The translations under genes were made by a program, and so were the position numbers. From Pelagibacterium sp. 26DY04 (GTDB lineage Bacteria; Pseudomonadota; Alphaproteobacteria; Rhizobiales; Devosiaceae): 64,000 nt of DNA. The notes beneath the pieces are model-generated. The model saw only the letters and a list, made by a program, of their open reading frames with translations. It made no database searches and was not told the DNA's origin. Numbering within the stretch: position 1 is the stretch's first letter; every line of letters starts with the position of its first letter. Of this stretch, positions 11,230-19,263 are shown in pieces. The DNA is taken from positions 2,728,001 to 2,792,000 of the forward strand of contig NZ_CP101731.1 of the NCBI RefSeq assembly GCF_031202305.1, in the 5' to 3' direction.

Positions 11230-12060
11230 CTACCAGATCCCCAGCGCCTGCAGGATCATCCTTCCACCGACCACCACCAGGAAGATCGCAAAGACGATCT
11301 TGAGCAGCCGCGCATCGAGTTTGTGCGCCAGCGCCACGCCCAATGGTGCGGTCAGCGTCGCCAGTCCACCGATCAGAACGAGCGAGGGGATATTGATGAA
11401 CCCGATGCTCATTGGCGGCGTACCCGCAGCGGTCCAGCCTGAAATCACAAAGCCGATCACCGCCGGAATGGCGAGGATGACGCCCAGCGCCGAGCTCGTC
11501 CCCACCGCCGTATGGATGGGCGAGCCGAAGGCCACCAGTGTCGGAACGGTGAGCGAGCCGCCGCCGATGCCCATCAGCGCCGAGATATAACCGATCACCG
11601 CCGCCGATATCCGGTTGACCAAAGGCACTCCGGCAAGCGACTCCATGAGCCTGCGCTGGATCGGCAGCGCCATGTTCAGCGCGATGAACAGCGCCATCAC
11701 CCCGAAGATGATCTTAAGCGCCGCGGCGCTGTAAAGCGCCGCCATCAATCCGCCCAACAGCGAAGCGGCGACGATCCACGGTCCCCAGAGCCTGAGGATC
11801 TTGCCGTCCACCGCCCCGCGCTTGTCATGCGAGCGCGCGCTGCGCAGCCCGGTGGGGATAATCACGGCGAGCGACGTGCCCACTGCCACATGCATGATTA
11901 CGTCCGGATTGTAGCCGAGGAGCTGATAGGCCAGCACCATGGCCGGCACCATGATGATGCCGCCCCCAATGCCCAGCAATCCGGCCATCACCCCTGATAT
12001 GGCTCCCGTCGCGGAGAGACCGAGGGCAAAGGGAAGGTATTGGGAAAGCAGATCAGACAA
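11230..12060 (-). CDS. TauE/SafE (DUF81) family membrane permease
   Basis: A 276-residue integral membrane protein with about eight hydrophobic segments in two repeats. Each repeat carries the family's glycine-rich loop (GLLGIGGGIIMVPA near residue 27; ALMGIGGGSLTVPTL near residue 160). Members export sulfite, sulfoacetate or related organosulfur anions, or import them; the substrate here is not evident. No sulfur gene is adjacent. Confidence 0.87.
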   Translation of the reverse strand: MSDLLSQYLPFALGLSATGAISGVMAGLLGIGGGIIMVPAMVLAYQLLGYNPDVIMHVAVGTSLAVIIPTGLRSARSHDKRGAVDGKILRLWGPWIVAASLLGGLMAALYSAAALKIIFGVMALFIALNMALPIQRRLMESLAGVPLVNRISAAVIGYISALMGIGGGSLTVPTLVAFGSPIHTAVGTSSALGVILAIPAVIGFVISGWTAAGTPPMSIGFINIPSLVLIGGLATLTAPLGVALAHKLDARLLKIVFAIFLVVVGGRMILQALGIW

Positions 12061-12169
12061 GAAAATGTATCCTGAAAAAGCCCGCTGCGAATGAACGGAC
12101 TAGGAAAAGCGTACCCGAAGGTACGGCTTTATTTCCGGCCCGACAAGCCGGAACGCCAATCCTTGGAGA

Positions 12170-12592
12170 TCAATCCTCACCCAGCACATGCAGAACGATC
12201 TGCCGCCGGTGCGGTGCCCGCCTGTGCTCGAAAAGATAGACACCCTGCCAGGTCCCGAGCGCCGGCCTTCCCTCGATCACCGGTATGGAGATCGACGTCT
12301 GCGTCAGCGCCGCCCTGATATGTGCCGGCATGTCATCCGGGCCCTCGGTGGTGTGAACGATCCAGTCCATGCCTTCGGGCACCAGTTTGCGGAAAAACGT
12401 CAGAAGATCTGTTTGAACGTCCGGATCGGCGTTTTCCTGAATGAGCAGGGAACATGAGGTGTGACGGCAACAGACGGTCAACAGGCCGTTTTGGATGGCG
12501 TTTTGCGCCAGAAAACCGCCGATCGAGCGAGTGAATTCGTAAAGCCCAGGACCATCGGTGGTGATGGTCAGCGTCTGGCTCGCCTGCCGCAT
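12170..12592 (-). CDS. YjbQ family protein (UPF0047)
   Basis: A 140-residue protein of the YjbQ family, small trimeric proteins for which weak thiamine-phosphate synthase activity has been described. The conserved core is visible: LLTVCCRHTSCSLLIQENADPDV, then HTTEGPDDMPAHIRAAL, and GTWQGVYLFEHR near the C-terminus. I chose ATG 12592 (MRQASQTL) with GGGAG 8 bases upstream, matching the usual length. An upstream ATG at 12670 would add 26 residues unlike the family. Confidence 0.88.
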   Translation of the reverse strand: MRQASQTLTITTDGPGLYEFTRSIGGFLAQNAIQNGLLTVCCRHTSCSLLIQENADPDVQTDLLTFFRKLVPEGMDWIVHTTEGPDDMPAHIRAALTQTSISIPVIEGRPALGTWQGVYLFEHRRAPHRRQIVLHVLGED

Positions 12593-12791
12593 GTGCGTTC
12601 TCCCAACGGGATCAACCCTATCTGAGTCTGCGTCGGGAACCCAAACCGGTCCGTCGCGTTTTTGTGACATCTCGAGTCTGCGCCTCCGCGACGGCGCCGC
12701 CAGGTTTGTGCGGCCAGGTGGGCGGTGCCCTCTGGGACCCAGGGACGGGACGGTGGAATGCCGTCGATGTCCAACAGAATGGAGACTGAAA

Positions 12792-13187
12792 ATGGCTGAT
12801 ATTGATCGCGACTACACGGATCGCAACCGCACCGAGCGCGAGCGCGTCTATGCAGTCAACTCCGGTGGCAGCGCCGGCTGGTGGATTGGCGGCGTCCTGG
12901 TTTTGGCCGTGCTGATCATCGGTTTCATCGCCCTGAGCGGTGGTGAGCCTGCCCCCGTCGACACGGCCCCGACCGCCGTGGAATCGACACCCCCGGCGAC
13001 AGAAACGGCGCCGGCCACCGAGCCCGCTCCCATGACGGAAACGGCCCCGGCGGTGGAAGAACCCGCTCCAGCGGTTGAGGCTGCTCCTGAAGCCGCCGTT
13101 CCTGCCGAAGAGGCTCCTGCGGCCGAGCCGGCCCCGGCAGAAGCCGCTCCGGCTGAAGAAACCGCCCCGGCGGCTCCTGCTCAATAA
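12792..13187 (+). CDS. Single-pass membrane protein with Pro/Glu/Ala-rich tail
   Basis: A 131-residue protein with a short charged N-terminus (MADIDRDYTDRNRTERER), one transmembrane helix near residues 29-49, and a roughly 80-residue tail of Ala/Pro/Glu repeats such as APAVEEPAPAVEAAPEAA. The tail is low-complexity and probably periplasmic and extended. GGAG lies 8 bases before the ATG. It precedes the large OmpA-family gene, which carries the same kind of repeat. I do not recognise a functional family. Confidence 0.75.
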   Translation: MADIDRDYTDRNRTERERVYAVNSGGSAGWWIGGVLVLAVLIIGFIALSGGEPAPVDTAPTAVESTPPATETAPATEPAPMTETAPAVEEPAPAVEAAPEAAVPAEEAPAAEPAPAEAAPAEETAPAAPAQ

Positions 13188-13196
13188 TCCTTATTC

Positions 13197-13231
13197 GGGC
13201 GCGCGCGTTTAGAGAACCGCGCGCCCGTTTC
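13197..13231 (+). terminator. GC-rich hairpin after the PEA-tail gene
   Basis: GGGCGCGCG pairs with CGCGCGCCC across a 12-base loop and is followed by GTTTCG. The T-run is short, so termination may be partial. Confidence 0.5.
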
Positions 13232-13327
13232 GTTCAGTTTGGCGTCAGTTTGACGGTGCTACCATCAGCTTCCGCATGGCCGCAAAGCGCGGCTTGTACT
13301 TTTGCCGGGGGGCAAGGGAGATAATCC

Positions 13328-15862
13328 ATGAATTTCAAGCAAGTGCTCTTGACCAGTACCGCTATGCTCATGCTCGGCACCCCTGTGGCGCCGCTTTTCG
13401 CGCAGAGCGGCGCTTCTACGATCACAGTAGCCCAAGCCGCGCCTCCCGCCCTGGCGGACGCCATTCAAGCGTATCGCGACGCTCAGGCGGCATTGTCTGC
13501 CGCTCAGGGAGGTGAGGGAGATGTCGCTGCCGCCGAGGCTGCCCTTGCTTCGGCTGAAGGCGAACTCAGTGCCCTATGCTCGGCGATCGGCCAGACAGAT
13601 ATCGAATCGTGCATCGCCATGTTCGAAAGCGGCGCCCTCGAGGCCCCGGCCGAAGAGCCGGCACCAGCTGAAGAACCCGCTCCCGCTGAAGAGCCCGCTC
13701 CGGCTCCCGCAGAAGCTCCGGCTCCCGCAGAAGAAGCAGCTCCTGCTCCGCAAGGGCCCGCACCTGTCGAGGAAGCGGCGCCGGTAGAGGAACCCGCCGA
13801 AGAGCCCGCTCCGGCGCCTGTCGAAGAACCCGCTCCAGCGCCTGTGGAAGAACCGGCGCCCGTGGAGGAGCCGGCGCCTGCCGAGGAACCCGCACCGGCT
13901 GAGGAGCCTGCTCCTGCCCCTGAGGCAGACCCCGCACCGCCTCCAGCGCCCGAGCCCACTCAGGAGCCAGCCGCTGAAGCCGAGCCTGCTCCTGAAGCCC
14001 AGCCCGCCCCGGTCGAGGAACCTGCACCCGAGGCTGAGCCCGTTCCCCTTCCCGCGCCCGTCGAAGAGCCAACCCCGGCGCCGGAGACTGAACCGGAAGC
14101 CGAGACGGCCGCTCCTGCCGAACAGCCTGCTCCGGCCGATGCCGCTCCTGCCGCCACCGCGCCGGCATCGCTGACCGAGGCGGTTGCCGCCTATGAAACC
14201 GCAGTCGCCGATTTCCAAGCCACGATCGCGGCCGGTGGCGATGCTTCGGCCGCCGCCCAGGCGGTCACCGATGCAGAGGCTGAAATGCGCGGCATCTGCG
14301 AGGCGCTGGGTCAGCCCGATCTCCAGGCTTGCCTTTCCGGCTTTGGCCTGCAGGTCGAGCTCATCGACGTTCAAGCCGCTTTGGACGCAGGAGCGGTGAC
14401 CGAGCCGACACCGGAGCTGCCGACCGAGGAGGCGCCGGCCCAGGAAGCTCCCGCCGAAGAAGCACCTGCCGAGGAGGGGGCGATTGAAGAAGCTCCGGCC
14501 GAGGAAGTTCCGGCTGAAGAACTGGCCGACGACATCGTCCTCGAAGGCGACGTCCAGGGCGAGATCGTGCCTGAAGGCACCAATGTCCAAAATGTTGCTC
14601 CCCTGCTCGACAGCCAAAAGGACGAAGCTGCCGGCGTTCTCGATGAACCCGCCGAGGCAGCGCCGGCTGAAGGCGAAGCCCCGGCAGAGGATGAAGCCCC
14701 GGTCGACGGTGAAACTGCGGTCGAAGGTGAAGCGGAAGCCGAGGTAGAAGCCGAAGCCCCTGCCGAACCGGAAGCGCCTGCCGAACAGCCTGCGGCTCCC
14801 GTTGAAATCAACGTCGAGGAAATTCCCTCGATCGAGGAAGAGGAAGCCCAGAGCCGCCAGGAGATCTCCATCGAGGAGATCGAACAGGCCGCAGAAGCGG
14901 CCGCTGCCGCACCGCTCAACGAAGCTCCCGCGCCCCAGCAGGCCACCCAGCAAGGCGGCGTGCTCGTCGGCCCTGTCCGGGAAGGTCCGTCCAATGCCGA
15001 AATCATCGCCACCATCGGGTTGGCGACGGTTTTCGCCATCGGTGCCAACCAGTTCATCGAGACTCCCGATACCCCACGTATCGTCTATCCCGATGACCGC
15101 GAATACTACTACGAGGAACTGACCGACGGCCGCACCCGCGAGGTGATCCTGCGCGCCGACGGCAGCCGCATCGTGACCGTCCGCGACCGTTACGGCGACA
15201 TCATCCGTCGTTCGCGCATCGAGCCGGATGGGCGGGAAATCCTCTTGGTCTATGTCGATCCCAGCTATCGCCGCTATGACGAGCAAGGCCGCTGGATCGA
15301 TCCGGGCCGTCAGTTGCCGCCGCTCCAGCTCACCATTCCGCCGCGTGAATATGTGCTCGATGCGTCTTATGCCGATCAGCAGCAGGTCGCCCAGTTCCTC
15401 GACCAGCCGCCGGTGGAGACCATCCAGCGCTACTATACGATCGACGAGGTCAAGCGCTCGGCCCGCCTGCGTGACATGGTCCGGCGTCTCGAAATCGGCG
15501 ATCTGACCTTCGAAACCGGCAGCGCGACGATTTCCCAGAGCGAGATCGACACGCTTTCGGCGGTGGCCAACGCCATGCTGACCCTGATCCAGCAGAACCC
15601 GGCGGAAACCTTCCTCATCGAAGGCCACACCGATGCCGTCGGCTCCGACCTCTCCAATCTGGCGCTGTCGGATCGCCGGGCCGAAGCGGTCGCCTATGCC
15701 CTGACCCGGGTGTACGGCATTCCTGCCGAAAACCTTGCGACCCAGGGCTATGGCGAGCGGTACCTGAAGGTGAACACGCAGGATGCCGAACGCGTCAATC
15801 GCCGCGTCACCATCCGCCGCATCACCCCGCTCATCACGCCGATGACCGGCAACGCCGGCTGA
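13328..15862 (+). CDS. OmpA-family protein with long Pro/Glu/Ala tether
   Basis: An 844-residue exported protein. It has a signal peptide (cleavage near LFAQ, residue 26), a roughly 60-residue helical module with two Cys (residues 41-101), a Pro/Glu/Ala repeat tether (about 104-279), a second copy of the module (about 281-340), more acidic/proline low complexity, a hydrophobic segment at IGLATVFAIGANQF, a DUF-like tyrosine-rich stretch, and a C-terminal OmpA peptidoglycan-binding domain (about 726-835: EGHTDAVGSDLSNLALSDRR, NRRVTIRR). It probably spans the periplasm and binds peptidoglycan. The repeat length would be prone to slippage. Confidence 0.85.
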   Translation: MNFKQVLLTSTAMLMLGTPVAPLFAQSGASTITVAQAAPPALADAIQAYRDAQAALSAAQGGEGDVAAAEAALASAEGELSALCSAIGQTDIESCIAMFESGALEAPAEEPAPAEEPAPAEEPAPAPAEAPAPAEEAAPAPQGPAPVEEAAPVEEPAEEPAPAPVEEPAPAPVEEPAPVEEPAPAEEPAPAEEPAPAPEADPAPPPAPEPTQEPAAEAEPAPEAQPAPVEEPAPEAEPVPLPAPVEEPTPAPETEPEAETAAPAEQPAPADAAPAATAPASLTEAVAAYETAVADFQATIAAGGDASAAAQAVTDAEAEMRGICEALGQPDLQACLSGFGLQVELIDVQAALDAGAVTEPTPELPTEEAPAQEAPAEEAPAEEGAIEEAPAEEVPAEELADDIVLEGDVQGEIVPEGTNVQNVAPLLDSQKDEAAGVLDEPAEAAPAEGEAPAEDEAPVDGETAVEGEAEAEVEAEAPAEPEAPAEQPAAPVEINVEEIPSIEEEEAQSRQEISIEEIEQAAEAAAAAPLNEAPAPQQATQQGGVLVGPVREGPSNAEIIATIGLATVFAIGANQFIETPDTPRIVYPDDREYYYEELTDGRTREVILRADGSRIVTVRDRYGDIIRRSRIEPDGREILLVYVDPSYRRYDEQGRWIDPGRQLPPLQLTIPPREYVLDASYADQQQVAQFLDQPPVETIQRYYTIDEVKRSARLRDMVRRLEIGDLTFETGSATISQSEIDTLSAVANAMLTLIQQNPAETFLIEGHTDAVGSDLSNLALSDRRAEAVAYALTRVYGIPAENLATQGYGERYLKVNTQDAERVNRRVTIRRITPLITPMTGNAG

Positions 15863-15875
15863 TCGTCCGTTCGCG

Positions 15876-15911
15876 AAAAGAAAAAGGGGCCGGAGCATCT
15901 GCTCCGGCCCC
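15876..15911 (-). terminator. Intrinsic terminator of the DUF305 operon
   Basis: A perfect 12-bp stem (GGGGCCGGAGCA/TGCTCCGGCCCC) has a 2-base loop. On the minus strand it is followed by TTTTTCTTTTC, so it terminates the operon ending at 15935. It also lies 24 bases after the OmpA-family stop and may act weakly on that strand. Confidence 0.85.
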
Positions 15912-15934
15912 TCGCCGTTTCAGATCACGGGACC

Positions 15935-16306
15935 TCAATTCCCGCCGTTCTCGGCCAGCCACGCTTCGAGCTGGGCGATTTCGGCTTCCTGCGCTTCAAT
16001 GATCTCCTGCGCTAGGGCCGCGATCTCGGGATCGTCGCCATGTTCGAGAACGATATTGGCCATGTCGATCGCCGCCTGGTGATGCGGGATCATCCCGACG
16101 GCGAAATCGATATCCGCATCGCCGGTGTAATCCATCTCACCCATGGCCGCATGCATCCGGTCCATAGCTTCCACATAAGCGGATACCGACGGCTCGGCAT
16201 TATCGCCGCCCATATCGTGCCCGGCATGGGCATCCTGGGCGAACGCGGCAGGTGCGAGAGTAACCGATCCGAGCACCAGCCCGGCGGTGATAAGCAGCTT
16301 GTGCAT
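15935..16306 (-). CDS. DUF305 family periplasmic protein
   Basis: A 123-residue protein with a signal peptide (MHKLLITAGLVLGSVTLAP), a His-rich start to the mature part (DAHAGHDMGGD), and the DUF305 core: MHAAMGEMDYTGDADIDF, then the defining MIPHHQAAIDMA. DUF305 proteins are helical and frequently lie beside copper-handling genes; metal binding through His/Met is suggested but not established here. AAGGA precedes ATG 16306 by 8 bases. It is last in a three-gene minus-strand operon. Confidence 0.85.
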   Translation of the reverse strand: MHKLLITAGLVLGSVTLAPAAFAQDAHAGHDMGGDNAEPSVSAYVEAMDRMHAAMGEMDYTGDADIDFAVGMIPHHQAAIDMANIVLEHGDDPEIAALAQEIIEAQEAEIAQLEAWLAENGGN

Positions 16307-16365
16307 TTCATGTCCTTTCGAGTGCAAAGCAGGTTGGCAATTCAGGCACGCTGAGCGTGCGGTGG

Positions 16366-16677
16366 CTAAACCTGCTGCGGCGGACGCTCATGCGGATCGG
16401 CAAGCCTGGTCAAAAGCAAAGCGACGGCCGCCGGCCGCGGCAACGCGATCGCACAACGCAGCGGTTCGACCGGTTCGGAGGCCGGCAATGCAAAGCAACA
16501 CAACGCCATGTGGCAATCGAGCCCGTCATGCGCGCCCGCCTCGACGTGTTGGTGACTCGCATGCGCCGCAACATCATGCGCCTCGGCTCCAGCCGCCTCC
16601 GCCGCCATTGCACCAACGGCAAGGCTGCTCGAAACGAGCAGAAGAACGGTCAAGACTATCCGAACGAGTACTATCAC
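16366..16677 (-). CDS. Small secreted His/Cys protein, probably metal-related
   Basis: A 103-residue protein with an N-terminal hydrophobic export signal (VRIVLTVLLLVSSSLAVGAM), a mature segment rich in His (HDVAAHASHQHVEAGAHDG) and a short Cys cluster (CHMALCCF), ending in HERPPQQV. Small proteins of this build accompany copper genes in alphaproteobacteria. It starts 6 bases after the GyrI-like stop and is followed by the DUF305 gene, supporting one operon. No precise family is claimed. Confidence 0.65.
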   Translation of the reverse strand: MIVLVRIVLTVLLLVSSSLAVGAMAAEAAGAEAHDVAAHASHQHVEAGAHDGLDCHMALCCFALPASEPVEPLRCAIALPRPAAVALLLTRLADPHERPPQQV

Positions 16678-16683
16678 GGGATC

Positions 16684-17298
16684 TTACTTCACGGGCTGTC
16701 GCAATATGGTCCTGAGCCTGCTCGGATCCGCCTTGCGCGGGTCCGAAAGATAGATCTCATGGTGCTTGCCCACTCTTATGAGCCCGTTTTGCGGCAGAAA
16801 TTCATCGTGAAGCTTCTTGAGCACCGGGCCTTCATCGTCATAGGGGCCGATATGAAGCACCTGCGCGGCTCTCCCCTCCTCCAATGTTTCCACCCTGAGC
16901 CGATCCAGCGCCGGCGGCGCCTTCTTTTTTCGCACGGCCTCGATGGTCTTGTCGATCATGGCCGGCCCGATCCACTCGGGCACCATGATCATCATCGTCC
17001 AGTCCCACTTGTCCTTTTCGCGGGTGAGAAAACTCGCCATGTCCGATGACCACCACAGCCCTTCGAGGGGCGGGACCACATAATCTTTCTCGAGCTGCTT
17101 TTTCGAAGCGAATTTGAGCGCGTAGGCGACAGCATAAAGCGTCTCCACCGCATCGCGATATGCGGGCACGGTGTTCGGGTCGCCATGCCCGTCGACCATC
17201 AGCAACCGCATCGCAGGCACGTCCACGAGGTGGATGCCCATGCGCGCGGTCGGGCCGTAAAGGTGCTTGAGCTGCTTTTTGAAGTCGATCTTATCCAT
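16684..17298 (-). CDS. GyrI-like small-molecule-binding domain protein
   Basis: A 204-residue cytosolic protein: MDKIDFKKQLKHLYGP at the N-terminus, the GyrI/AraC-binding-like fold with LLMVDGHGDPN near residue 34, LEGLWWSSDM in the middle, and the C-terminal VLHIGPYDDEGPVLKKLHDE and RTILRQPVK. Proteins of this type bind or hydrolyse small hydrophobic molecules. ATG 17298 is favoured over an in-frame start at 17418 because the conserved domain begins here. It heads the operon with the two small secreted proteins. Confidence 0.8.
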   Translation of the reverse strand: MDKIDFKKQLKHLYGPTARMGIHLVDVPAMRLLMVDGHGDPNTVPAYRDAVETLYAVAYALKFASKKQLEKDYVVPPLEGLWWSSDMASFLTREKDKWDWTMMIMVPEWIGPAMIDKTIEAVRKKKAPPALDRLRVETLEEGRAAQVLHIGPYDDEGPVLKKLHDEFLPQNGLIRVGKHHEIYLSDPRKADPSRLRTILRQPVK

Positions 17299-17417
17299 GC
17301 CTGCGCCCGTTCCGCCCCCGCATGGAACGATATTCAAGCCCTTAAAATTTGGAAAGAATTCTTGCGCGCTTTGCCCGACATCCCCATGTGTATCCCCGAC
17401 CCAATGCGGAGAAACCA

Positions 17418-18026
17418 ATGTTTGACATCGACAAGATCATGACCGCTCTCAAGACCGATTCCAACATGCAGCGCACCGCCGGGGCCGGCGCAGCCGGCTT
17501 GGCTGCAGGCATGCTGCTGGGCGGCGGCGGCATGAAGAAGATCGCCAAATACGGGGCACTCGCCGCCATCGGCGGTCTGGCTTATAACGCTTGGCAGAAA
17601 AGCCGCCAGAACAGCACCGCTCCCGATGTCGAAACGCCTCCCGAAGGTCCCTTCATGCCCGCCCGCAATGACGAGGCCGGCCAGGAAGCTCTGGGCAAGG
17701 CGCTGGTTCGCGCCATGATCGCCGCCGCCAAAGCCGATGGCCGCATCGATGCCGATGAGAAAGAACGCATCTTCCAGCGCCTCGAGGACATGAATCTTTC
17801 CGCCCAGGAAAAAGCATTCGTTTTCGACGAGCTTTCCACCCCGCTCGACATCGAAGCGGTGGTCCGTGGCGCCGATACGCCCGAACACGCCGCCGAGATC
17901 TACGCGGCCTCCCTTGTCGCCATCGAAGCCGATACCGCGACCGAGCGCGCCTACCTCCAGACCCTCGCTAACCGGCTGAGCCTCCCCGATGCCCTGGTCG
18001 AGGAAATCCATAAGGCGGCCCGTTAA
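17418..18026 (+). CDS. DUF533 / TerB-like domain membrane-associated protein
   Basis: A 202-residue protein. The N-terminal third has a glycine-rich hydrophobic stretch (GAAGLAAGMLLGGGGMKKIAKYG) and GGLAYNAWQ. The C-terminal two-thirds is an alpha-helical TerB-like DUF533 domain (LVRAMIAAAKADGRIDADEK; YAASLVAIEADT). The family resembles E. coli YebE and has no firmly known biochemical role. GGAG lies 8 bases before ATG 17418. The small membrane gene at 18089 follows on the same strand. Confidence 0.83.
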   Translation: MFDIDKIMTALKTDSNMQRTAGAGAAGLAAGMLLGGGGMKKIAKYGALAAIGGLAYNAWQKSRQNSTAPDVETPPEGPFMPARNDEAGQEALGKALVRAMIAAAKADGRIDADEKERIFQRLEDMNLSAQEKAFVFDELSTPLDIEAVVRGADTPEHAAEIYAASLVAIEADTATERAYLQTLANRLSLPDALVEEIHKAAR

Positions 18027-18088
18027 GGTTTCGGGAACAAATCGGCCGTCCCGCACTTATCAGGGACGGCTCATAATGGAGGCTCGCG

Positions 18089-18265
18089 ATGACCTATCTC
18101 GACCCTGATCAGTCGCGGCACGGCCCCTCGGCCCGGCAGATCGTGCTGCGCATTTTGGCTGCCCTGGCCGTTTTGGCATTCGGATGGTTCGCCTTCACCC
18201 TCGGCAATGACGACGGCACCGGACGCGCCGACATCGTTCAGGAGCCCGTGGCCCGGACTCTTTAG
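18089..18265 (+). CDS. 58-residue single-pass membrane protein
   Basis: A short gene with a strong GGAGG 8 bases before the ATG. The product starts MTYLDPDQSRHGPSARQ, has one hydrophobic helix (residues 18-38, IVLRILAALAVLAFGWFAF) and a short acidic tail (NDDGTGRADIV). It lies 62 bases after the DUF533 gene. Its TAG stop is the first three bases of a dispersed palindromic repeat. Function unknown. Confidence 0.7.
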   Translation: MTYLDPDQSRHGPSARQIVLRILAALAVLAFGWFAFTLGNDDGTGRADIVQEPVARTL

Positions 18266-18343
18266 AGCGTGTCCAGCAAAAGCATGTCCCCGGCGTGACC
18301 GGGGATGGAAACGGTTTTGCGGTTCGGACACGCGACAAAACAA
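18263..18343. repeat. Dispersed palindromic repeat, copy 1 of 3
   Basis: The outer arms GCGTGTCC/GGACACGC enclose GCAAAA/TTTTGC and an inner CCCCGG/CCGGGG, so the whole roughly 65-base unit can fold into a long hairpin. Near-identical copies lie at 42647 and 56695. Each begins at the TAG stop of the gene upstream. Confidence 0.85.
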
Positions 18344-18348
18344 GAACT

Positions 18349-18389
18349 TAGAGCATTGAAGCGCTTCGGAGAAAAGCGGAAATGCTCTA
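18349..18389. repeat. Palindrome TAGAGCATT...AATGCTCTA
   Basis: Nine-base inverted arms enclose a 23-base interior that includes GAAGCGCTTC. This word is common between genes of Rhizobiales. It follows repeat copy 1 and may help termination of both flanking genes, which converge here. Confidence 0.7.
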
Positions 18390-18395
18390 GGAACA

Positions 18396-18620
18396 TTACT
18401 TTTTGCCGCTGCGCTTGATCGACGCGATCTTGAGCGGCGGCACGCCCGATTTTTCCGAAATTGCACGGTCCTGATCCATGATCGCGGTCAGCGCCGGCTC
18501 ATCTCCGTCCAGTCCGCCCAGCAGGCTGGCGTCGACCTTGCGGTTCGATCGCTGGCTGCCGTCTTCATAAACGACGTCGAAAAGCACGAACTCGGTACGG
18601 ACTGTTGGTTTCTTGGCCAT
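18396..18620 (-). CDS. Conserved small hypothetical protein
   Basis: A 74-residue soluble protein, MAKKPTVRTEFVLFDVVYED at the N-terminus, then SQRSNRKVDASLLGGLDGDE and a basic C-terminus ending KRSGKK. It looks like the small conserved proteins often seen in rhizobial genomes, but I cannot name a family. It follows the HlyU-like gene on the same strand, separated by a hairpin. Confidence 0.6.
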   Translation of the reverse strand: MAKKPTVRTEFVLFDVVYEDGSQRSNRKVDASLLGGLDGDEPALTAIMDQDRAISEKSGVPPLKIASIKRSGKK

Positions 18621-18636
18621 TTGGTATCTCCAGACG

Positions 18637-18668
18637 AAAAACAGGCCTGCCGCTGCTGGCGACAGGCC
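18637..18668 (-). terminator. Terminator after the HlyU-like gene
   Basis: On the minus strand GGCCTG and CAGGCC form a stem around a 13-base loop, followed by TGTTTTT. Confidence 0.6.
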
Positions 18669-18694
18669 GGGAAATGTGGTTGGCGGTTATGATG

Positions 18695-18982
18695 TCAGGC
18701 GAACAGCGCCCTGCCCTGCTCGCTGATGATCTGGCGGCCCTTGCTAAGCGTCGTCGCAACACAGGCCTCTTTGTCGGTGAATTTGTCGGCGCGCACGAAT
18801 TTGTGCGTCTTGAGCTCGCCATCGATCTCTTTTTCGATGACGCCTGCGATCTGATACTCGCCCCCGCTGCGCATCAGCGTCGCCTTGATGACATAGCCTT
18901 CGAACTCTTCCTGCCCGTCGACCGAAGGCGCGGCCCCCGCCTTGTCCGATCCCCCGCCGAATAGTTTCTTCAAAAATGACAT
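18695..18982 (-). CDS. HlyU family protein
   Basis: A 95-residue protein of the HlyU family, named for a Vibrio haemolysin activator but widespread in alphaproteobacteria, where its role is less clear. It begins MSFLKKLFGGG, then EEFEGYVIKATLMRSGGEYQIAG, VIEKEIDGELKTHKFVRAD, and ends in ATTLSKGRQIISEQG, which matches the family outline. It sits 8 bases after the DUF2442 gene on the same strand. Confidence 0.83.
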   Translation of the reverse strand: MSFLKKLFGGGSDKAGAAPSVDGQEEFEGYVIKATLMRSGGEYQIAGVIEKEIDGELKTHKFVRADKFTDKEACVATTLSKGRQIISEQGRALFA

Positions 18983-18990
18983 GGGAACCT

Positions 18991-19263
18991 CTATTCCGCT
19001 GCAGCTTCGGGTTGCAATTCATTGGCGGCCAGCATTTCCTGGCGCAACCATTCCGCGTCCATATCGAAGCCGTTTGGCCAGGTGGGGATGCCGTCTTGTA
19101 GACTGGCCTGAGCAAAAAAGGACGGGTCGCGCAAAGCCTCTATAAGACTACCGGTTTCCTGCACGAGTTGCGAACAGTCATGTACGCCGCTCGTGCCGTC
19201 GGAAAACCGAACGGCGAGCTTGAACGGCGAAAGAACCGTCAGACTTCTGATCTTACTGAGCAT
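18991..19263 (-). CDS. DUF2442 domain protein
   Basis: A 90-residue protein with the DUF2442 pattern: N-terminal VLSPFKLAVRFSDGTSGVHD, then a helix and IPTWPNGFDMDAEWLRQEM near the end. It overlaps the DUF4160 gene by 11 bases. DUF4160-DUF2442 pairs occur together widely and have been regarded as toxin-antitoxin-like, without a settled mechanism. Confidence 0.8.
   Translation of the reverse strand: MLSKIRSLTVLSPFKLAVRFSDGTSGVHDCSQLVQETGSLIEALRDPSFFAQASLQDGIPTWPNGFDMDAEWLRQEMLAANELQPEAAAE

Noticed and set aside
13620..14160. Tandem DNA repeat or mobile element in the OmpA-family gene
   Set aside because: The repetition is at protein level (Glu-Pro-Ala codons) with varied third bases and no transposase or terminal repeats.
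13574..15898. 774-codon minus-strand frame opposite the OmpA-family gene
   Set aside because: Gly/Arg/Phe-rich antisense of a Pro/Glu/Ala repeat; the plus strand has a signal peptide and OmpA domain.
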